A stretch of DNA of 64,000 nt, from positions 665,776-729,775 of the forward strand of contig JAJOHG010000014.1 in assembly GCA_021029095.1 (NCBI GenBank), read 5' to 3'. The first letter of the stretch is position 1, and every line of letters starts with the position of its first letter. The notes under the pieces were generated by a model. The model was not told the DNA's origin and searched no databases. It saw nothing but the letters and a program-made list of their open reading frames with translations. A program made the translations under genes and the position numbers. This DNA is from Phellopilus nigrolimitatus. Its lineage: Eukaryota > Basidiomycota > Agaricomycetes > Hymenochaetales > Hymenochaetaceae. Below, in pieces: positions 11,718-23,104 of the stretch.

Positions 11718-14311
11718 ATGAAGCGAGGTCCGCTCGCCGACCCGCCTTCGACGTCCTCGTCGGTGCACAAATCGAAGAAGCACAAGACCACACAGTCTTC
11801 TAGTACGGCTACCCTCTCTGGTACCGAAGAATATATGAATGGGAACGGCGACGAATGGAAAAGTGTAGAGAAACGGAAAACGAAGCATGCTGGTACGTCG
11901 GAATGATATCCTAAATTCAAGCGCGTAGAATTCACGGTTCGCGTGGGCAGTTTCGGCGCCTCAACAAGGTACGCCGATGTCGAATCCGTTCTCAAGTCTG
12001 CTCCAAGATGGGAAGCAGAGCGGTGGCGAATGGGAGAAGGTGGAGAGGAGGAAGGCAAAAAAGGCACGGAAAATTGACGAGAAGCTAGATGTGCGTGTCC
12101 GCATCTCGCAAACCTGCCAATCGCTGAGAGTCGTATTAGAACACTCCTCCGCGTTTCTTCTATGTGAACAGCGAGATCGTGAAGCGTAGGGAGGCAGTCA
12201 ATATTGGTGTGAGACACTCGGTTTCACTTCGTGAGCTGACGCTTACCCGACGTTCAGGACATTCGGGACCTCGTCCTCCATCTCCTAGGCGAAGCCGCAC
12301 CCCAACCGTGGCTCAAAGTTGAAGTGTGTCTCAATCAAAACTGTCTAGCTCTTTCATTGACTTGGTTTAGAATCGTCATAATATAAAAAAGTCGTCACGC
12401 TCTTCGTCCCCGGCATCCTCCCCGAGCATCTCAAAATAAACATCCAGTCCACCAGCGCAACGTTAAACCCGAACCTTCCTGTTTCGATTCCTCTCCCCCG
12501 TGATGCTTCTGCACCTCTTCAGACAGGACCTGTTGTCGTAAAAACGCTGTTCGGCGGGTCGAAGGAGATTGTCCCGGACGCCCCGCCCGACACGAGCGCG
12601 AAGCTGCCATTCGTCGCGCGTACATTCAGCCACGCGTGTCCAACACGTGCACCAGGAGACTCATACCGCATGCACAGCGTGCTCGGCGCGTTCTTTCAAG
12701 GGCCTGTAAGCGCAGACGAGCGGAAGAGGCGTACTGTTGCTTCTGTGAAGGGTGGGTTTCCGCCTTTGATGCTTTAAAGCATTACTGACTTATAGACAGC
12801 GGCGAAGGAGGTAGATACAAAAGACCCCTCCGTTTTCGTGTTGACGCCAGCGCAGATGGTGGAGAACGAATATCCGCTGCCGTCGTACTTAAGAGATGCG
12901 TCTGGAGGGCGCGAAGCGGGCTCGTCGAACGAGGATGGAGAGGGTTGGGCAGAGACCGGGAAGCCTGAAGACGATGAGACAGGAGTGGCAGATGTGTTCG
13001 CCGTCGATTGCGAGATGGTGCGCGGTTCCATAGTTGTTTTAAACTTTACTGATTCCCAGCAGTGTCTCACAGAAGACGGCAAGGAGCTCACGCGGCTGTG
13101 CGTTATTAACTATGCGAGTGGGGAAGTTCTGCTTGACCAGCTCGTGAAGCCGATCAAGCCGATTCTCGACTACCTCACCAGGTAAGAAATTCGTTATCTT
13201 TGTGATTTCTTGAAAGCTGACGCTGGAGGATATGCAGATGGTCAGGCATAACCGAAGAAGGGCTGCGGAACGTGACAACAGTCCCTGGCTTCCGCGCGTG
13301 GAGCCTTGCTCGACCTGTTGACCGCCTCTCAGACGAAGACCGGACGTGCGCCCATCCTCCTCGGACACTCGCTCGAGTCCGACCTGCGCGCGCTGAAGCT
13401 CGCACACGGGCGCTGCATCGACACCTGCGCTGCTGTACCACCACCCGCGCGGGCGGCCGCTGAAGCCCGGGCTCGCGTGGCTCACGAAGAAGTGGTGCGG
13501 GACGCGAGATCCAGAACCGCGGCGACGGCGGGCACGACGCGGAGGAGGACGCGCGCGCGTGCGTCGAGCTCCTGCGGCGCAAGATGCAGGGCGGGCCCGG
13601 GTTCGGGGAGTTCAAGACGACGACGGAGTGTGAGTCGGTCTTCGAGCGCCTGCGGCGGTCGATCCGGGGGAGTGCGTCGGGCGAGCCGGGCAGCGGCGAG
13701 GGTGCGGCGCTGAGGACGGCAGTCGTAGACCGCGGGAATCCGGCAACCTGGCACGGGGCTGGAGCGAGCCGCACAGTAGCCTGCGCGACCGACGAAGAGG
13801 TTGCGAAAGGTGTGTTGCAGTGCATAGATGACAGCGACTTTATCTGGGCGCGTTTCAGCGGGCTCGCAGAGGCACAGAACTGTGAGCTTTCCGCTCCCTC
13901 CTACTTTAATATCATTTTTTTTATTAAATGAATAAATGTGAATATCTCAGGGCTACAACAGAAATCCGCCACCGAAGATGCCAAAGCCGCGCCCCCCGAC
14001 GCGAATGCGATCGACTCGGCACTGAAGACACTCAACGCGCACGTGTCAATCGTGCATGCCTCCCTACCCGCGCGGACGGCGTTTGTCGTCTTCACAGGGC
14101 ACGCAGGACCCGCGCACGATGGTCGAGCTGCAGGCGCGCAAGGCCGCGTTCGAGGGTGCACTACGCACCACGCAGGCGGCAGGCGCAGGCGGCGGTGTAG
14201 GCGCAGGCACCGTTCCAGAGGGCGTGCGCTGGACGATGGCAGATGCTACGCGCACTCGAGGAGGCGGTCGAGCGTGCACGCAGGGGGATGTTGTTCTTGT
14301 GCTTGAAGTGA
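11718..14311 (+). pseudogene. REX1: REX1-type 3'-5' RNA exonuclease, left-arm copy with frameshifts
   Basis: Left-arm copy of the DEDDh exonuclease whose intact catalytic exons lie at 60625-63213. REX1 trims 5S rRNA and tRNA 3' ends in yeast nuclei. Early exons are 11718-11892, 11969-12090, 12140-12208 and from 12258. The catalytic part shows VFAVDCEM (first D and E), LLGHSLESDLRALKLAH, and a scrambled GHDAEEDA region. Compared with the right arm it carries five extra single bases, at about 13280, 13426, 13500, 14105 and 14246. These shift the frame through most of the nuclease domain. All five are insertions, so sequencing error is as likely as real decay. An A-run at about 12383 is also one base short for the expected frame, and this is shared by both arms. 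Confidence 0.75.
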
Positions 14312-15621
14312 TCGATTGCTGTGCGAGAGGTACGCCGAAAAATATCTTGTTTTGCTTTGTTGGTTATATCATATGGTTCTGGCCGGAGCAGGTGCATCGG
14401 GCTTCTTTTCACTCTCAGAACACACATCAAACAGGAATGCGCGCAGCTTGTTTATTTCTGAGTCTTCATAGGTGCGAGGGACAGAGGGACAGATGCGGGA
14501 TGTGGTCGTAAATGAGGCGACGAAACTGAAAGGAAGTCGCGGTCGTCGAAACGTCGACGGAGATGGTGTCACTACTCGCGTCGTGTTCGATGATATTGAC
14601 GACGTTAAGCGACAGCGACAGCTGTTACCTCCACCACAAAAAGGACTATCGTATGCTTCCTCTCGTTGGCTCAGAGGCGTCGGTAAATTGCAAGCGTTCG
14701 AAACGCGCGAAGCTAAAAGATGAGATTGAATTTACGTCAGACGAGGCAGTTCAAACGTCTGCGTTGTAATTCAATTTATTGATGTCTCTCAGGCGAACGG
14801 AAGCAAAATACAAATTACGAATTACCAAGTGTATCCATGAAATCCACATATTGTGCAATACCGCTAACCTTATGGACTATACTTCCATAAGATGCGCCGG
14901 GTGTGCTTGTGATAAGGGAGTCCTGTTGGAATACTTATCGTGCAAAAGGGCGGAAGCAACCGGACGGCGGCGGCCAAGAAGAGGAGGAAATCACTTCATT
15001 TCAGAGACATGCTAGTATTTGACCCACGGTCAGAATGGAATTCAGTTACCAAGAGCACGTATGACTATCGAGCACTAGGGAACATGAATATTGTCTACGG
15101 CGGTGGACTCAGGTTTGTCATATGCGATCGGGAATCTAGGGAAGCTTATGTCAGCCAAGTCGATCAGGAGCCTATACGCAACTAGCACCGACCTTGAGCT
15201 CCTCGAACCTCCTCGAGGCTCGAGTCTCCTTGCTATCAGAGTTGTCGAGAACATCGAGGAAGTATGGCCAGTCGTCCGCGCGCGGCGGTCCGGACAGCTT
15301 ATAGCCTAAAAGGTGTTCTATATTTTCGCTTAGCAAATGCCGGTCGACGTTTCCTTTCGAATATCTAGAATCGCTTCTTTAATAATGTCCTATTAACCGA
15401 TCTCATTTTTGCAACGCCTTCTGGAGACATGCGCACCCGAACGCCGCCCGCCCACCGCCGCGCCCTCTGATTTTATACCAATGTCGAGCTAGCCCAGCCC
15501 AGCACCCACCCTCGCCCTAGTCCATAATCTATTTGCTCGTAGTCTGCACGAAGCCGAATCGCTCTCGTTTTTTACACTCCCAACGGTTGGCCGGCCGACG
15601 TCGCGCGTCACGAGTTGAACG
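14312..15621. other. Intergenic, no confident gene
   Basis: Lies between the REX1 stop and the membrane-protein start. Several short frames exist, but they differ between the two arms by small indels and have no recognisable domain. I therefore see no supported gene here. The last 100 bases hold the promoter of the gene at 15622. Confidence 0.4.
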
Positions 15622-17598
15622 ATGGCGTCCTACTCGTCGGACGACGCTTCCCAGCACCCCCAGGCAGTTTTAGGGCCGCGCTTTCTAGCATCTGTAGCCC
15701 AGGGTCTGCAAACCGGCTTGATCTCCAACCTAACTTACAGGTTCTGGAAGGACGACATCGCGGAGGAGCTCGCTATCCGGCTCGTCTTGCTCTTCGTCAC
15801 GTCGCTCTCGTAGTGAGTACCTCCTGCTTCTTTTCGCGAGTCGGACTAGATTGACAGACGGCGCGTCGGCAGTCTGCAAACCACTTTCTCTTTTTACTGG
15901 ACGTATTATAGCATGGTCGTGCGCTTCGGAGATTGGGTACGTGAGCCCCGCCGATACTTCTTCGGCGCGTTTTGTTCGGGTCCGCTGAAGCGCTGAGGCA
16001 GGATTACTTAATAACGCCTAACTGGACAGACAAAGCCCGGATTTTAGTGGTGCGTGTAGGAGTGCTCTGGCGACCCGTCGACTGCGCACTAATTTTTCAT
16101 GACTGCACAGATGTTTATGTTGTCAACGCCGACGAAGGCACTGTTCATATGGCGATGCTGGAAGGTGCGTCCGAGGTCTAGATACACATTATTCTTTTCT
16201 TGTTAATACGCCTACCGTCAATCAGCTCGTCAGAAGGGAATGGCGCCGGTACATTCTTGTAAGGCATTTTTCTCATCTAGTCCGCAATGACCCCTTTGTG
16301 AACTTCGCTGCCTCCAAAGTCGTTTCTTGCCGTCTTGTACGCCGGCCACATCGCCACCTCGATCATCGCGATCGCTAGAGCCTTCACAGACCATTACGAA
16401 CGACACGCCCCGGTGAGCGCCCCATGCCCCCATAAATCACCAAAATAACGCTTTGAGCACTGACTTAAACGCGCCCAGAACGACCCTTATTGTGAGAGCG
16501 CCATCGATGCTTACACCTGATGTACGAAAGCTCACCCACAAGTAATCGCAGTTATCTCTTACTTAGCGCTACAAGCTGGTATGTGCGCCGGTACTTCATT
16601 TACCGGCCTATCATTGATCGTTAGCTCTCCTAGCCCTCGATGTTTCTCTTAGCTGTACTCGTGCGTCGCGAAGCCCGCTCCTTAAAGGTCCCAGCTGAAA
16701 TAACAGCCTCGATACAACACAGTAATGACGCTTATCGTACCTTCACGCCCACACATATTCACTGGCTCCCCTTGTGCCGTACGTCCCTTCTCGCTTTCAC
16801 AAGCAAAACAAAGGCATACACCTCAGCGGCGCGCTCTAAACTGAAACCCAAAAAAGACCATATACAGCCTCTCCTTCATCACGTGGGAGGCGCTCCTCCC
16901 CGCCTCTGCGTGCACCCTCGCCGCGTTCGCCATGTACCTTGCCGCGCTCGCCACAGGCCGCTGGGGCGACCTCCCCCAGGACGCCGCCGGGCAGATGTAT
17001 GTCGTCTCGCTCTTCGTGTGTCTGTACGTGTCTCTTTTTCTTTCTCCCCACCGCGGCGTATGCTGTATGCTCCTGTTGGCGAAGCGCGCTGACACTGTGC
17101 TTGCGCACCAGCATGGGCGCACAGGTCGCGTCGAGGGGGCGCCGCCCGCACACGTCCGTGCCGTCCCTATCTCTTGGTCTCCACCAGCCCAGACCCGTAC
17201 GTCCCCGCAGACCATTCCTATAAATCTTCCGAAGTCACTTACCCCCTCCCTTCCTCCTCCCCCATTGGAAAATTAAGGACCACCCGCCCGCACACGCACG
17301 CGGCATCGAGCTGCAGACCTTCCCCGCGTCGCGGCGCTCGAGCGGCGACTGGCCCGCCGGCTCGCCCCCCGCCTCTCCCCCGGTCTTTGCCTCTACATCC
17401 GCGGCCCCCCGCAGATCGCCCGGGCCGCCGCACACGTTCGCGCTGCTCATCCCGGGTGCTGGCGGCGGCGGCGACGGCGACGGCGACGGGGGCTCTTCGG
17501 CTCTGGCGGCGGGCGGCGGCGGGAACGAGGGCGGCGAGAGGGACGGCAAGCTGCGCCACCTTAACCCCGAGCGGGACGGGCCCCTGACGCCGATATAG
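15622..17598 (+). CDS. Multi-pass membrane protein (DUF6534-like fungal family), left copy
   Basis: Basidiomycete-type integral membrane protein with roughly seven hydrophobic segments, resembling the uncharacterised families with a DUF6534-like C-terminus. Supported exons: 15622-15812 (MASYSSDDASQHPQ.., then GLQTGLISNLTYRFW), 15873-15936 (YLQTTFSFYWTYYSMVVRFGDW), 16002-16049 (DYLITPNWTDKARILV), 16111-16164 (MFMLSTPTKALFIWRCWK), 16226-16258 and 16320-16412 (SFLAVLYAGHIATSIIAIARAF). After less certain small exons come TIYSLSFITWEALLPASACT, GQMYVVSLFVCL, and a cytosolic Gly/Asp-rich tail ending KLRHLNPERDGPLTPI* at 17598. Exons between about 16480 and 16860 are not resolved. A 10-nt difference from the right-arm copy falls inside intron 2 and does not affect the product. 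Function is unknown. Confidence 0.65.
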
Positions 17599-17783
17599 CA
17601 CCTCGCGCTTGGGAGAGAAGTATGTGAAATAGGATACCATACTGCATACTTACTATTTGCATATAATTTCGCATATAATTCAGTATGACATATACACCAT
17701 GCTATTATGCTTAGGTCTGAATGCCTTGGACTTGATTAAAATACACATTGTTTAAGTACGCTTAGTCTGACGATAATATATCT

Positions 17784-19502
17784 TCACCGCATCGTCACGA
17801 GCTCCTCGGCGGACGTGGGGTGGATAGCCACGGTATCGTCGAAGTCCTGCTTAGTCGCTATGATATTTATTTCGTCAGTCTCGCATGCAGAAGGGCAGGA
17901 CAGTCAGCACGTACCGCCCATCTTGACGGCGACGCCAAAGCCCTGCATGATCTCGTCGCTGCCCAGGCCGATGATGTGCACGCCGACGACCTTCTCCTCG
18001 GGGCCGACGCACACGAGCTTGTGCAGGGACGGCTCCTTGTGGCCCTCGTCGACCATGCCGAAGTACAGCGCGCGGAACGACGACTTGTACACCTTTACCT
18101 GCGCGTCGCCGTACTTCTCCCGCGCCTCGGGCTCCGTGAGCCCAACGGTGCCGATCGGCGGGTGGCTGAACACGACCGTCGGGATGTTCTCGTACACGAG
18201 CTTGTCGTTCCTCAGGTGCTCCGGGCCGAAGAGGCGGTTCGCGAGCCGCCGGCCGGCCGCGATCGCGACGGGCGTGAGCTGGAACTTGCCCTGCACGTCG
18301 CCGATCGCGTACACGTTCGGCGCGCTCGTGTTCTGGAACGCGTCGACGACGATGTCGCCCTTCGGCGTCGTCTGCACGCCCGCGGCCGCGAGCCCGAGGC
18401 CCTCCGTGTTCGCGTGCCGCCCGATCGCCCAGAGGAGCACGTCGACCTCGAGCGTGTCGCCGGCCGCCGTGTGCAGCGTGAGCGCGCCGCCGCCGCCCGG
18501 CGCGCGCTCGACGCGCGCGACCTGCGTGTGCGTGTGGATGCGCACGCCCGTGTGCGCCATCCAGTCGCCGAGCGTGTCCTGCAGCGCGGGGTCGAACGTG
18601 CGCAGCGCGCGCCCGTGGCGCACGAGCAGGTGCGTCTCGGAGCCGAGCGTGTGGAAGATGCCCGCGAGCTCGACGGCGATGTAGCCCGCGCCAACGACGG
18701 CGACGCGCCGCGGCTGCGCGTCGAGCGCGAAGAAGCCGTCCGAGTCGATGCCGAGGCCCGCGCCCGGGATCGCCGCCTCGCTCGGCACGCTCGGGCGCCC
18801 GCCGACCGCGATGCAGATGTGCTTCGCCTTGAGCTCGTACGCGGAGCCGTCCGGGCGCGTGACGTGCACGGCGGTCGGCGACGCGAGGCGCGCGCGCCCG
18901 CGGTGCTCCTCGACGTGGTCGCGCTCGAGGTTCTTCTCGTAGATGCCGTTGAGCCGGCGGATGTATGCGTCGCGGCGCGTCTTGAAGGCGCCCCAGTCGA
19001 ACTTGGGCTGCTCGATGCCGTCGCCCTTGAACTGGTAGTAATTGGCGTGACGCGCCTTCTCGGCGATGTCTGCGGCGTGCCACATCAACTGAAAAAACGG
19101 TTTAATGAGTATGAGAGATTATCGGCTTTTGCAAACGATGGCTGAGCTCTAAATAATTCCTCGACCCGACCCATCGTTTGACAAACCATATGAGACGCTT
19201 GCACACCTTCTTGGGAACACATCCTACAACGGCTATTAGCATCAGCATTGACGATCACTACTATCCACACTTACCGACATTCACACACGTCCCGCCAAGG
19301 TGCTCCGTTTCTTCAATGATTGCAACCTTCTTCCCATAGCTGGCCGCTCGTCTCTGCAATGCGAACGCGCCCGTCAGCATCGTGAGCTCAGTTCAAAATG
19401 ACGAGAGGGAGAGAGACGCACCGCCGCGCCAAAGCCGCCGCTCCCGCCGCCTATAACAACGAAATCATACTCGTCCTCGCCGGGCTTCGAAACGGGAGCC
19501 AT
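17784..19502 (-). CDS. GLR1: Glutathione reductase, left-arm copy
   Basis: NADPH-dependent flavoenzyme reducing GSSG to GSH; cytosolic and often also mitochondrial in fungi. Exons: complement 19422-19502, 19275-19353, 19207-19223, 17915-19088 and 17784-17857, giving 474 aa. Features in order: FAD-binding [13 protein letters not shown] (residues ~16-27), redox-active [18 protein letters not shown]-binding [10 protein letters not shown] (~190-199) with the NADPH-specific Arg pair in [11 protein letters not shown], the second FAD motif [19 protein letters not shown], and C-terminal HPTSAEE with the catalytic His-Pro. Length is typical. I chose ATG 19502 because the open frame upstream has no other ATG close by. 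A non-AUG upstream start could add a mitochondrial presequence (APRLLQIHRTFAHSSRSS), but this is inference. It is intact, as is the mirror copy at 55415. Confidence 0.93.
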
Positions 19503-19880
19503 GCTGGATCTGCTGGAGTGCGCAAAGGTGCGGTGTATCTGGAGTAGACGCGGTGCTGCTGTGGCTGACACGGCTGCGCGCGAGAGGCGAGAGAGGATGA
19601 GGGACGCCAGAGCGGATGGACAGGCTTGGAGAGTATAAGTACCAGAAACGGCGAGCGGTGACAGCGGGAAGCACGGGACTGCTGAGCCTATCTGATGTCT
19701 CTGTCAGACGCTGACGCGCGCAATTGGTCTTGCGCTTACTCACCTCGCCTGCTGTCGCGACCGCGGGCGAGATGACGCACACATCTCGTGATTCAACGCA
19801 TATCAACGATGGACCGTTTTCATTCAACAAGACCGGACATCAAATTCATACAATTCAAAAAGGAAAAACAAAAACTAGAA

Positions 19881-21329
19881 TTAAAACAAATCCTCCCTAG
19901 GATGAAGCATCTCCTCGGAGCGTGAAAGGAATGCAGAGCTGAACCCCAAGCCCATCATGCGCCCATCCTCATCTCCCACCGACCCTGCGGAACTGATATC
20001 CGACCAACTTCCCATTTCACTCAAGCTATCAGAAAACCCCTCCCCGATCTCCGAGCCTATGTCGTACTCCGAGGGCTCAAAGCCCGGGTCGGATGCGCTC
20101 AGCACGGGCGACGGCGGGATGGACAGCGGAGGAGACGGTGGGCGCGACGACGCCGCACTCGAAGCAAGGAACGATGCCGAGAAGTCGAGCGTCGGGAGCA
20201 CAACCGACGCAGACGGGTCGACCTCCGGCGACAGTGACCGCGACGGCAACAGGGAGCTCATCCCGCTTTCCGCATCGCTATACTCAGGCTCTTCATCTTC
20301 AAGTATCTCGACGAGCCGGCACCAACCCTGGCCCGCTTCACCCGTCACCTCCCTCACCATCGCTGCCGTCCACCCCTTGAATTCGACTCTCAACAGCGTG
20401 CACAATCCATTGGCGTCGCCATGCGCGGTAAACGCGGCGCCCTTCTCCCAGACACGGCCGGAATCGAGCCGCGCGAAGAGCGACGAAACACGCAACGACT
20501 GCGTTCGATGGGAAGACAGTATATCTTGCAGGTCCGAGAACACCAACAGATTCGGCGCAGCAGAGCCGCGTACGTCCGACAGGGGGAGACGCGATGTCGG
20601 TGTGGGTGCGAGAGGGACAAGCAGGATCGTCGTTACACCAGGGGCGGCAAGGGCGGGAGCAGGGAAGTAGCGCTCAAGTTCCTTCAAGCCGGTGAACGAA
20701 GCCTTCTCAGTCGCCTTCAACAGGCTCTCCACGCCGGCATTCTCCTTCTGCGCCTCCGCCTTGCCCGCCCGCCTTGCCTTATCCTTCGCCTTCCTCCTCT
20801 CGACATCCCAGTCCACCTCATACACAGCCCGGCCCGCAACGGGCACGTTCTGCGCGAGGTGCTGGAAAATCGGGCGCGCCGTCGAGAAGTTGCGCGCGGT
20901 GCCCAGACCAACGTGCACCGTGCTGCGCGACGCGGGCGAGGCGCGCGGCAGGAACGCCGGCCGCGGGCCCGGCGGCGCGAGCGCGTGCCGTGCGGGCAGC
21001 GAGAGGCGCTGCTGGATCGTCTCCGGGCGCACCGCGGCGCCCGCCCGCGTGCTCAGCGAGCGTGCGCCTGCGGCGGGGTGCGCGAGCCCCGGTGCGGTGA
21101 GGTGTGTGAAGAAGCGCGTGAGCGCGGTGCGCGTCGTTTGTATGAGCCGCTCTGCTGCTGTTGACGGCGCTGTTGCTGTTGCTGTTGCGGCTGTTCGACC
21201 GGCAGGCGGCGGGGCGCGCGGGACGTGCACGTGCAGCGAGCGTGCGCCCTGGGCGAGGTGCGACGGCGCCGCCCGCGCGTTGGCGGACAGGCCGGCCCCG
21301 AGCCCGAGGCCCTTCGATGCAAGCTGCAT
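19881..21329 (-). CDS. Unrecognised ~480-aa protein, left copy
   Basis: Intronless 482-aa protein that I do not recognise. The first ~140 residues are Ala/Pro/Arg rich with few acids (MQLASKGLGLG.., SLHVHVPRAPPPAGR), compatible with a long mitochondrial presequence. The segment RNFSTARPIFQHLAQNVPVA could hold a processing site. A more ordered middle (about 150-330) includes YEVDWDVERRKAKDKARR, FTGLKELERYFPAP, NLLVFSDLQDIL and a WEKGAAFTAHGDANGLCTLL block. The last ~130 residues are acidic and Ser-rich, ending LHPREDLF*. The right-arm copy (53605) is two residues shorter near the start (GLGAGL versus GLGL). It lies tail to head with GLR1, 378 bases apart. Very GC-rich, so long antisense frames occur by chance. 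Confidence 0.7.
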   Translation of the reverse strand: MQLASKGLGLGAGLSANARAAPSHLAQGARSLHVHVPRAPPPAGRTAATATATAPSTAAERLIQTTRTALTRFFTHLTAPGLAHPAAGARSLSTRAGAAVRPETIQQRLSLPARHALAPPGPRPAFLPRASPASRSTVHVGLGTARNFSTARPIFQHLAQNVPVAGRAVYEVDWDVERRKAKDKARRAGKAEAQKENAGVESLLKATEKASFTGLKELERYFPAPALAAPGVTTILLVPLAPTPTSRLPLSDVRGSAAPNLLVFSDLQDILSSHRTQSLRVSSLFARLDSGRVWEKGAAFTAHGDANGLCTLLRVEFKGWTAAMVREVTGEAGQGWCRLVEILEDEEPEYSDAESGMSSLLPSRSLSPEVDPSASVVLPTLDFSASFLASSAASSRPPSPPLSIPPSPVLSASDPGFEPSEYDIGSEIGEGFSDSLSEMGSWSDISSAGSVGDEDGRMMGLGFSSAFLSRSEEMLHPREDLF

Positions 21330-23104
21330 CGTAGGGGACACCAGTCACTATCGCTGGTTTACTTTATGTAACGGGATCGCTTGTCGCGGAAGTCGAGCTC
21401 GACGACGACGACGACGACAGTAGTGGTGGTGGTAAGAATGCAAGAGCGACGGATGCACAGTGCGGAGCGAACTGGGGCCGGAACGAGGCGGAGCTTCGGA
21501 GCATTGATGACGAGGCAGTCGGCATGAGTGTTTGCCGGGATTACTTACGTACTGGCACGTCTTATGTAACATCTTACATGTACACTGAACGTGACTCACA
21601 ATCTGCCACTGAACCCGAAACAGGTGAGAAATTTATCATTTTTTGTCCCAAAGACGTTTTCATATTATACTTTCAGACTCATGGTGAGATCTGCGAAGCA
21701 GGGCTCTCTCCCAGACCTAGAGGCAACTGCATTTCGCTCGCACATTATCATCCCTCTCCATCTAGCCAAGGAACCCTTGAAATGTTCTCCATCAATTTCG
21801 ACGAAACCTGGTTCCCCGCGTACTCGTTAACAGTGCAAAAGATCGACCCTTCGACCCTCTGAAACGCGCTCTTTTGTCACTTCTGGGCAACCCGGACATG
21901 TTGGACCATTTCGCTGACGATCGGTCTATAACTAGGATCCGTACTCGTAACTGGTCGAGAATTTTGAATGCTATATGTATTTCGCCAGATTGACGAACCG
22001 TGACACTCTTCTGCACGATGACAGCTGCTGCGGTCCTGTGGTTGGACGACTATCTAATTACGGACGCCCCAATGAATGTAATTGGTCTGATTGGGTTCTG
22101 GAGAGCATCTGCACGCGCAAACTTGGTTCAGCGAAGGTTCACTTGAAAATTTTACTCAAAAAGGCGGGTGATGTTGCGCTTATCGCCAATAATGCACCTC
22201 ATTGCTTTCGTGACGCATCGAGAGCAAAGCCGATAAACCTGAACATGGTGGACGCTAGCCTATGCGGAGTCGCGGCTCCAGACTTGAAATGCACAAAGCG
22301 CATCCACACTTGTTCTGCTTCTCTTTGCCGCATTCATCGGTTCCGACATTGATGGAGACATCATAGTTTAACCAGCTCTTTATTTTGCACAATTTTGACG
22401 GCCGGTCACTGGCATGTAAAAGGCGTAGTCTCGTAACCAGCCCGGATAGAATTTTTCTATCCGGTCTGGTGGGAGCCGGAGGTTCTCAAACCGCCCATCC
22501 CGGAGTCGCTGGCATGGTACCCTTAACTGACATTCGCACACTTGCAACTTTGCGACTCTGCCACTGCAATGTTGCATACAGCTACGCCTCGTAACCAGCC
22601 CGGACACTTTTTCATCTGGCCTGGCAGGTCGAAGCTTTCGGAATCGACCATCCGGGGCTCGAAAGGTCATTCAGATTAGAATATGCCGACCCCGCCGAGA
22701 CGTGTCAAACGTGCCATGATACATCCAGAGTGCAAAAGCATCGGGTAAACATAAAACAATACGTGCGTAAAGCAGTTCTTCGATATAAATTTCGCTTTAC
22801 ATGTAACTGCCTTCTACCTCGATGGCCAGCCAACCGCTGAGTCTGACACGTTGCAATCGCACTCGGCAAAAGCGGCGCATCCAACTCATCTCTTAACTCC
22901 GGATGGTTTGAAAACCTTCGACGTTTACCATACCGGATAGATTTTTATATCCGACTTGGCTACGAAAGTATCATACTGCGGCGATATAAGAACGAGCTCA
23001 GGATTATCCAAATGTCAAAACAACCAGCACAGAGACATACGAAAGGTGCGTTTTTCGCAGATACAGAAGATCTGTCAAAACGCTTACGACCTTGGCCTTT
23101 CAGA
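21330..23104. other. Non-coding stretch with foldback motifs
   Basis: No gene is supported. A CGA/TGG triplet microsatellite lies at about 21398-21434. At 22071-22073 (AAT) is the empty site that corresponds to the TIR element inserted in the right arm. From about 22430 to 22960 there are three diverged copies of a unit containing ACCAGCCCGGA and short CCGG-flanked hairpins. The last ~60 bases form the 5'-UTR intron (23046-23103) of the following orphan gene. Confidence 0.45.
22442..22464. repeat. Perfect 10-bp hairpin
   Basis: CCGGATAGAA, three T, then TTCTATCCGG: a perfect palindrome with a 3-nt loop. In the right arm (about 51687-51709) the same hairpin has one mismatched pair. Confidence 0.7.

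Noticed and set aside
17820..19145. Open frames of about 400-440 codons antisense to or overlapping glutathione reductase (both arms)
   Set aside because: They are rich in Arg/Ala/Val/Asp with no domain and arise from very GC-rich third positions of the real gene on the other strand.
19957..21423. Long antisense frames over the ~480-aa protein
   Set aside because: Composition-driven shadows; the sense frame is conserved between arms with mostly conservative changes.
21520..22000. Possible retro-element or transposase relic in the sequence shared with 53071-53376
   Set aside because: Short peptide stretches look vaguely coding, but no reverse transcriptase, RNase H or transposase motif can be seen.
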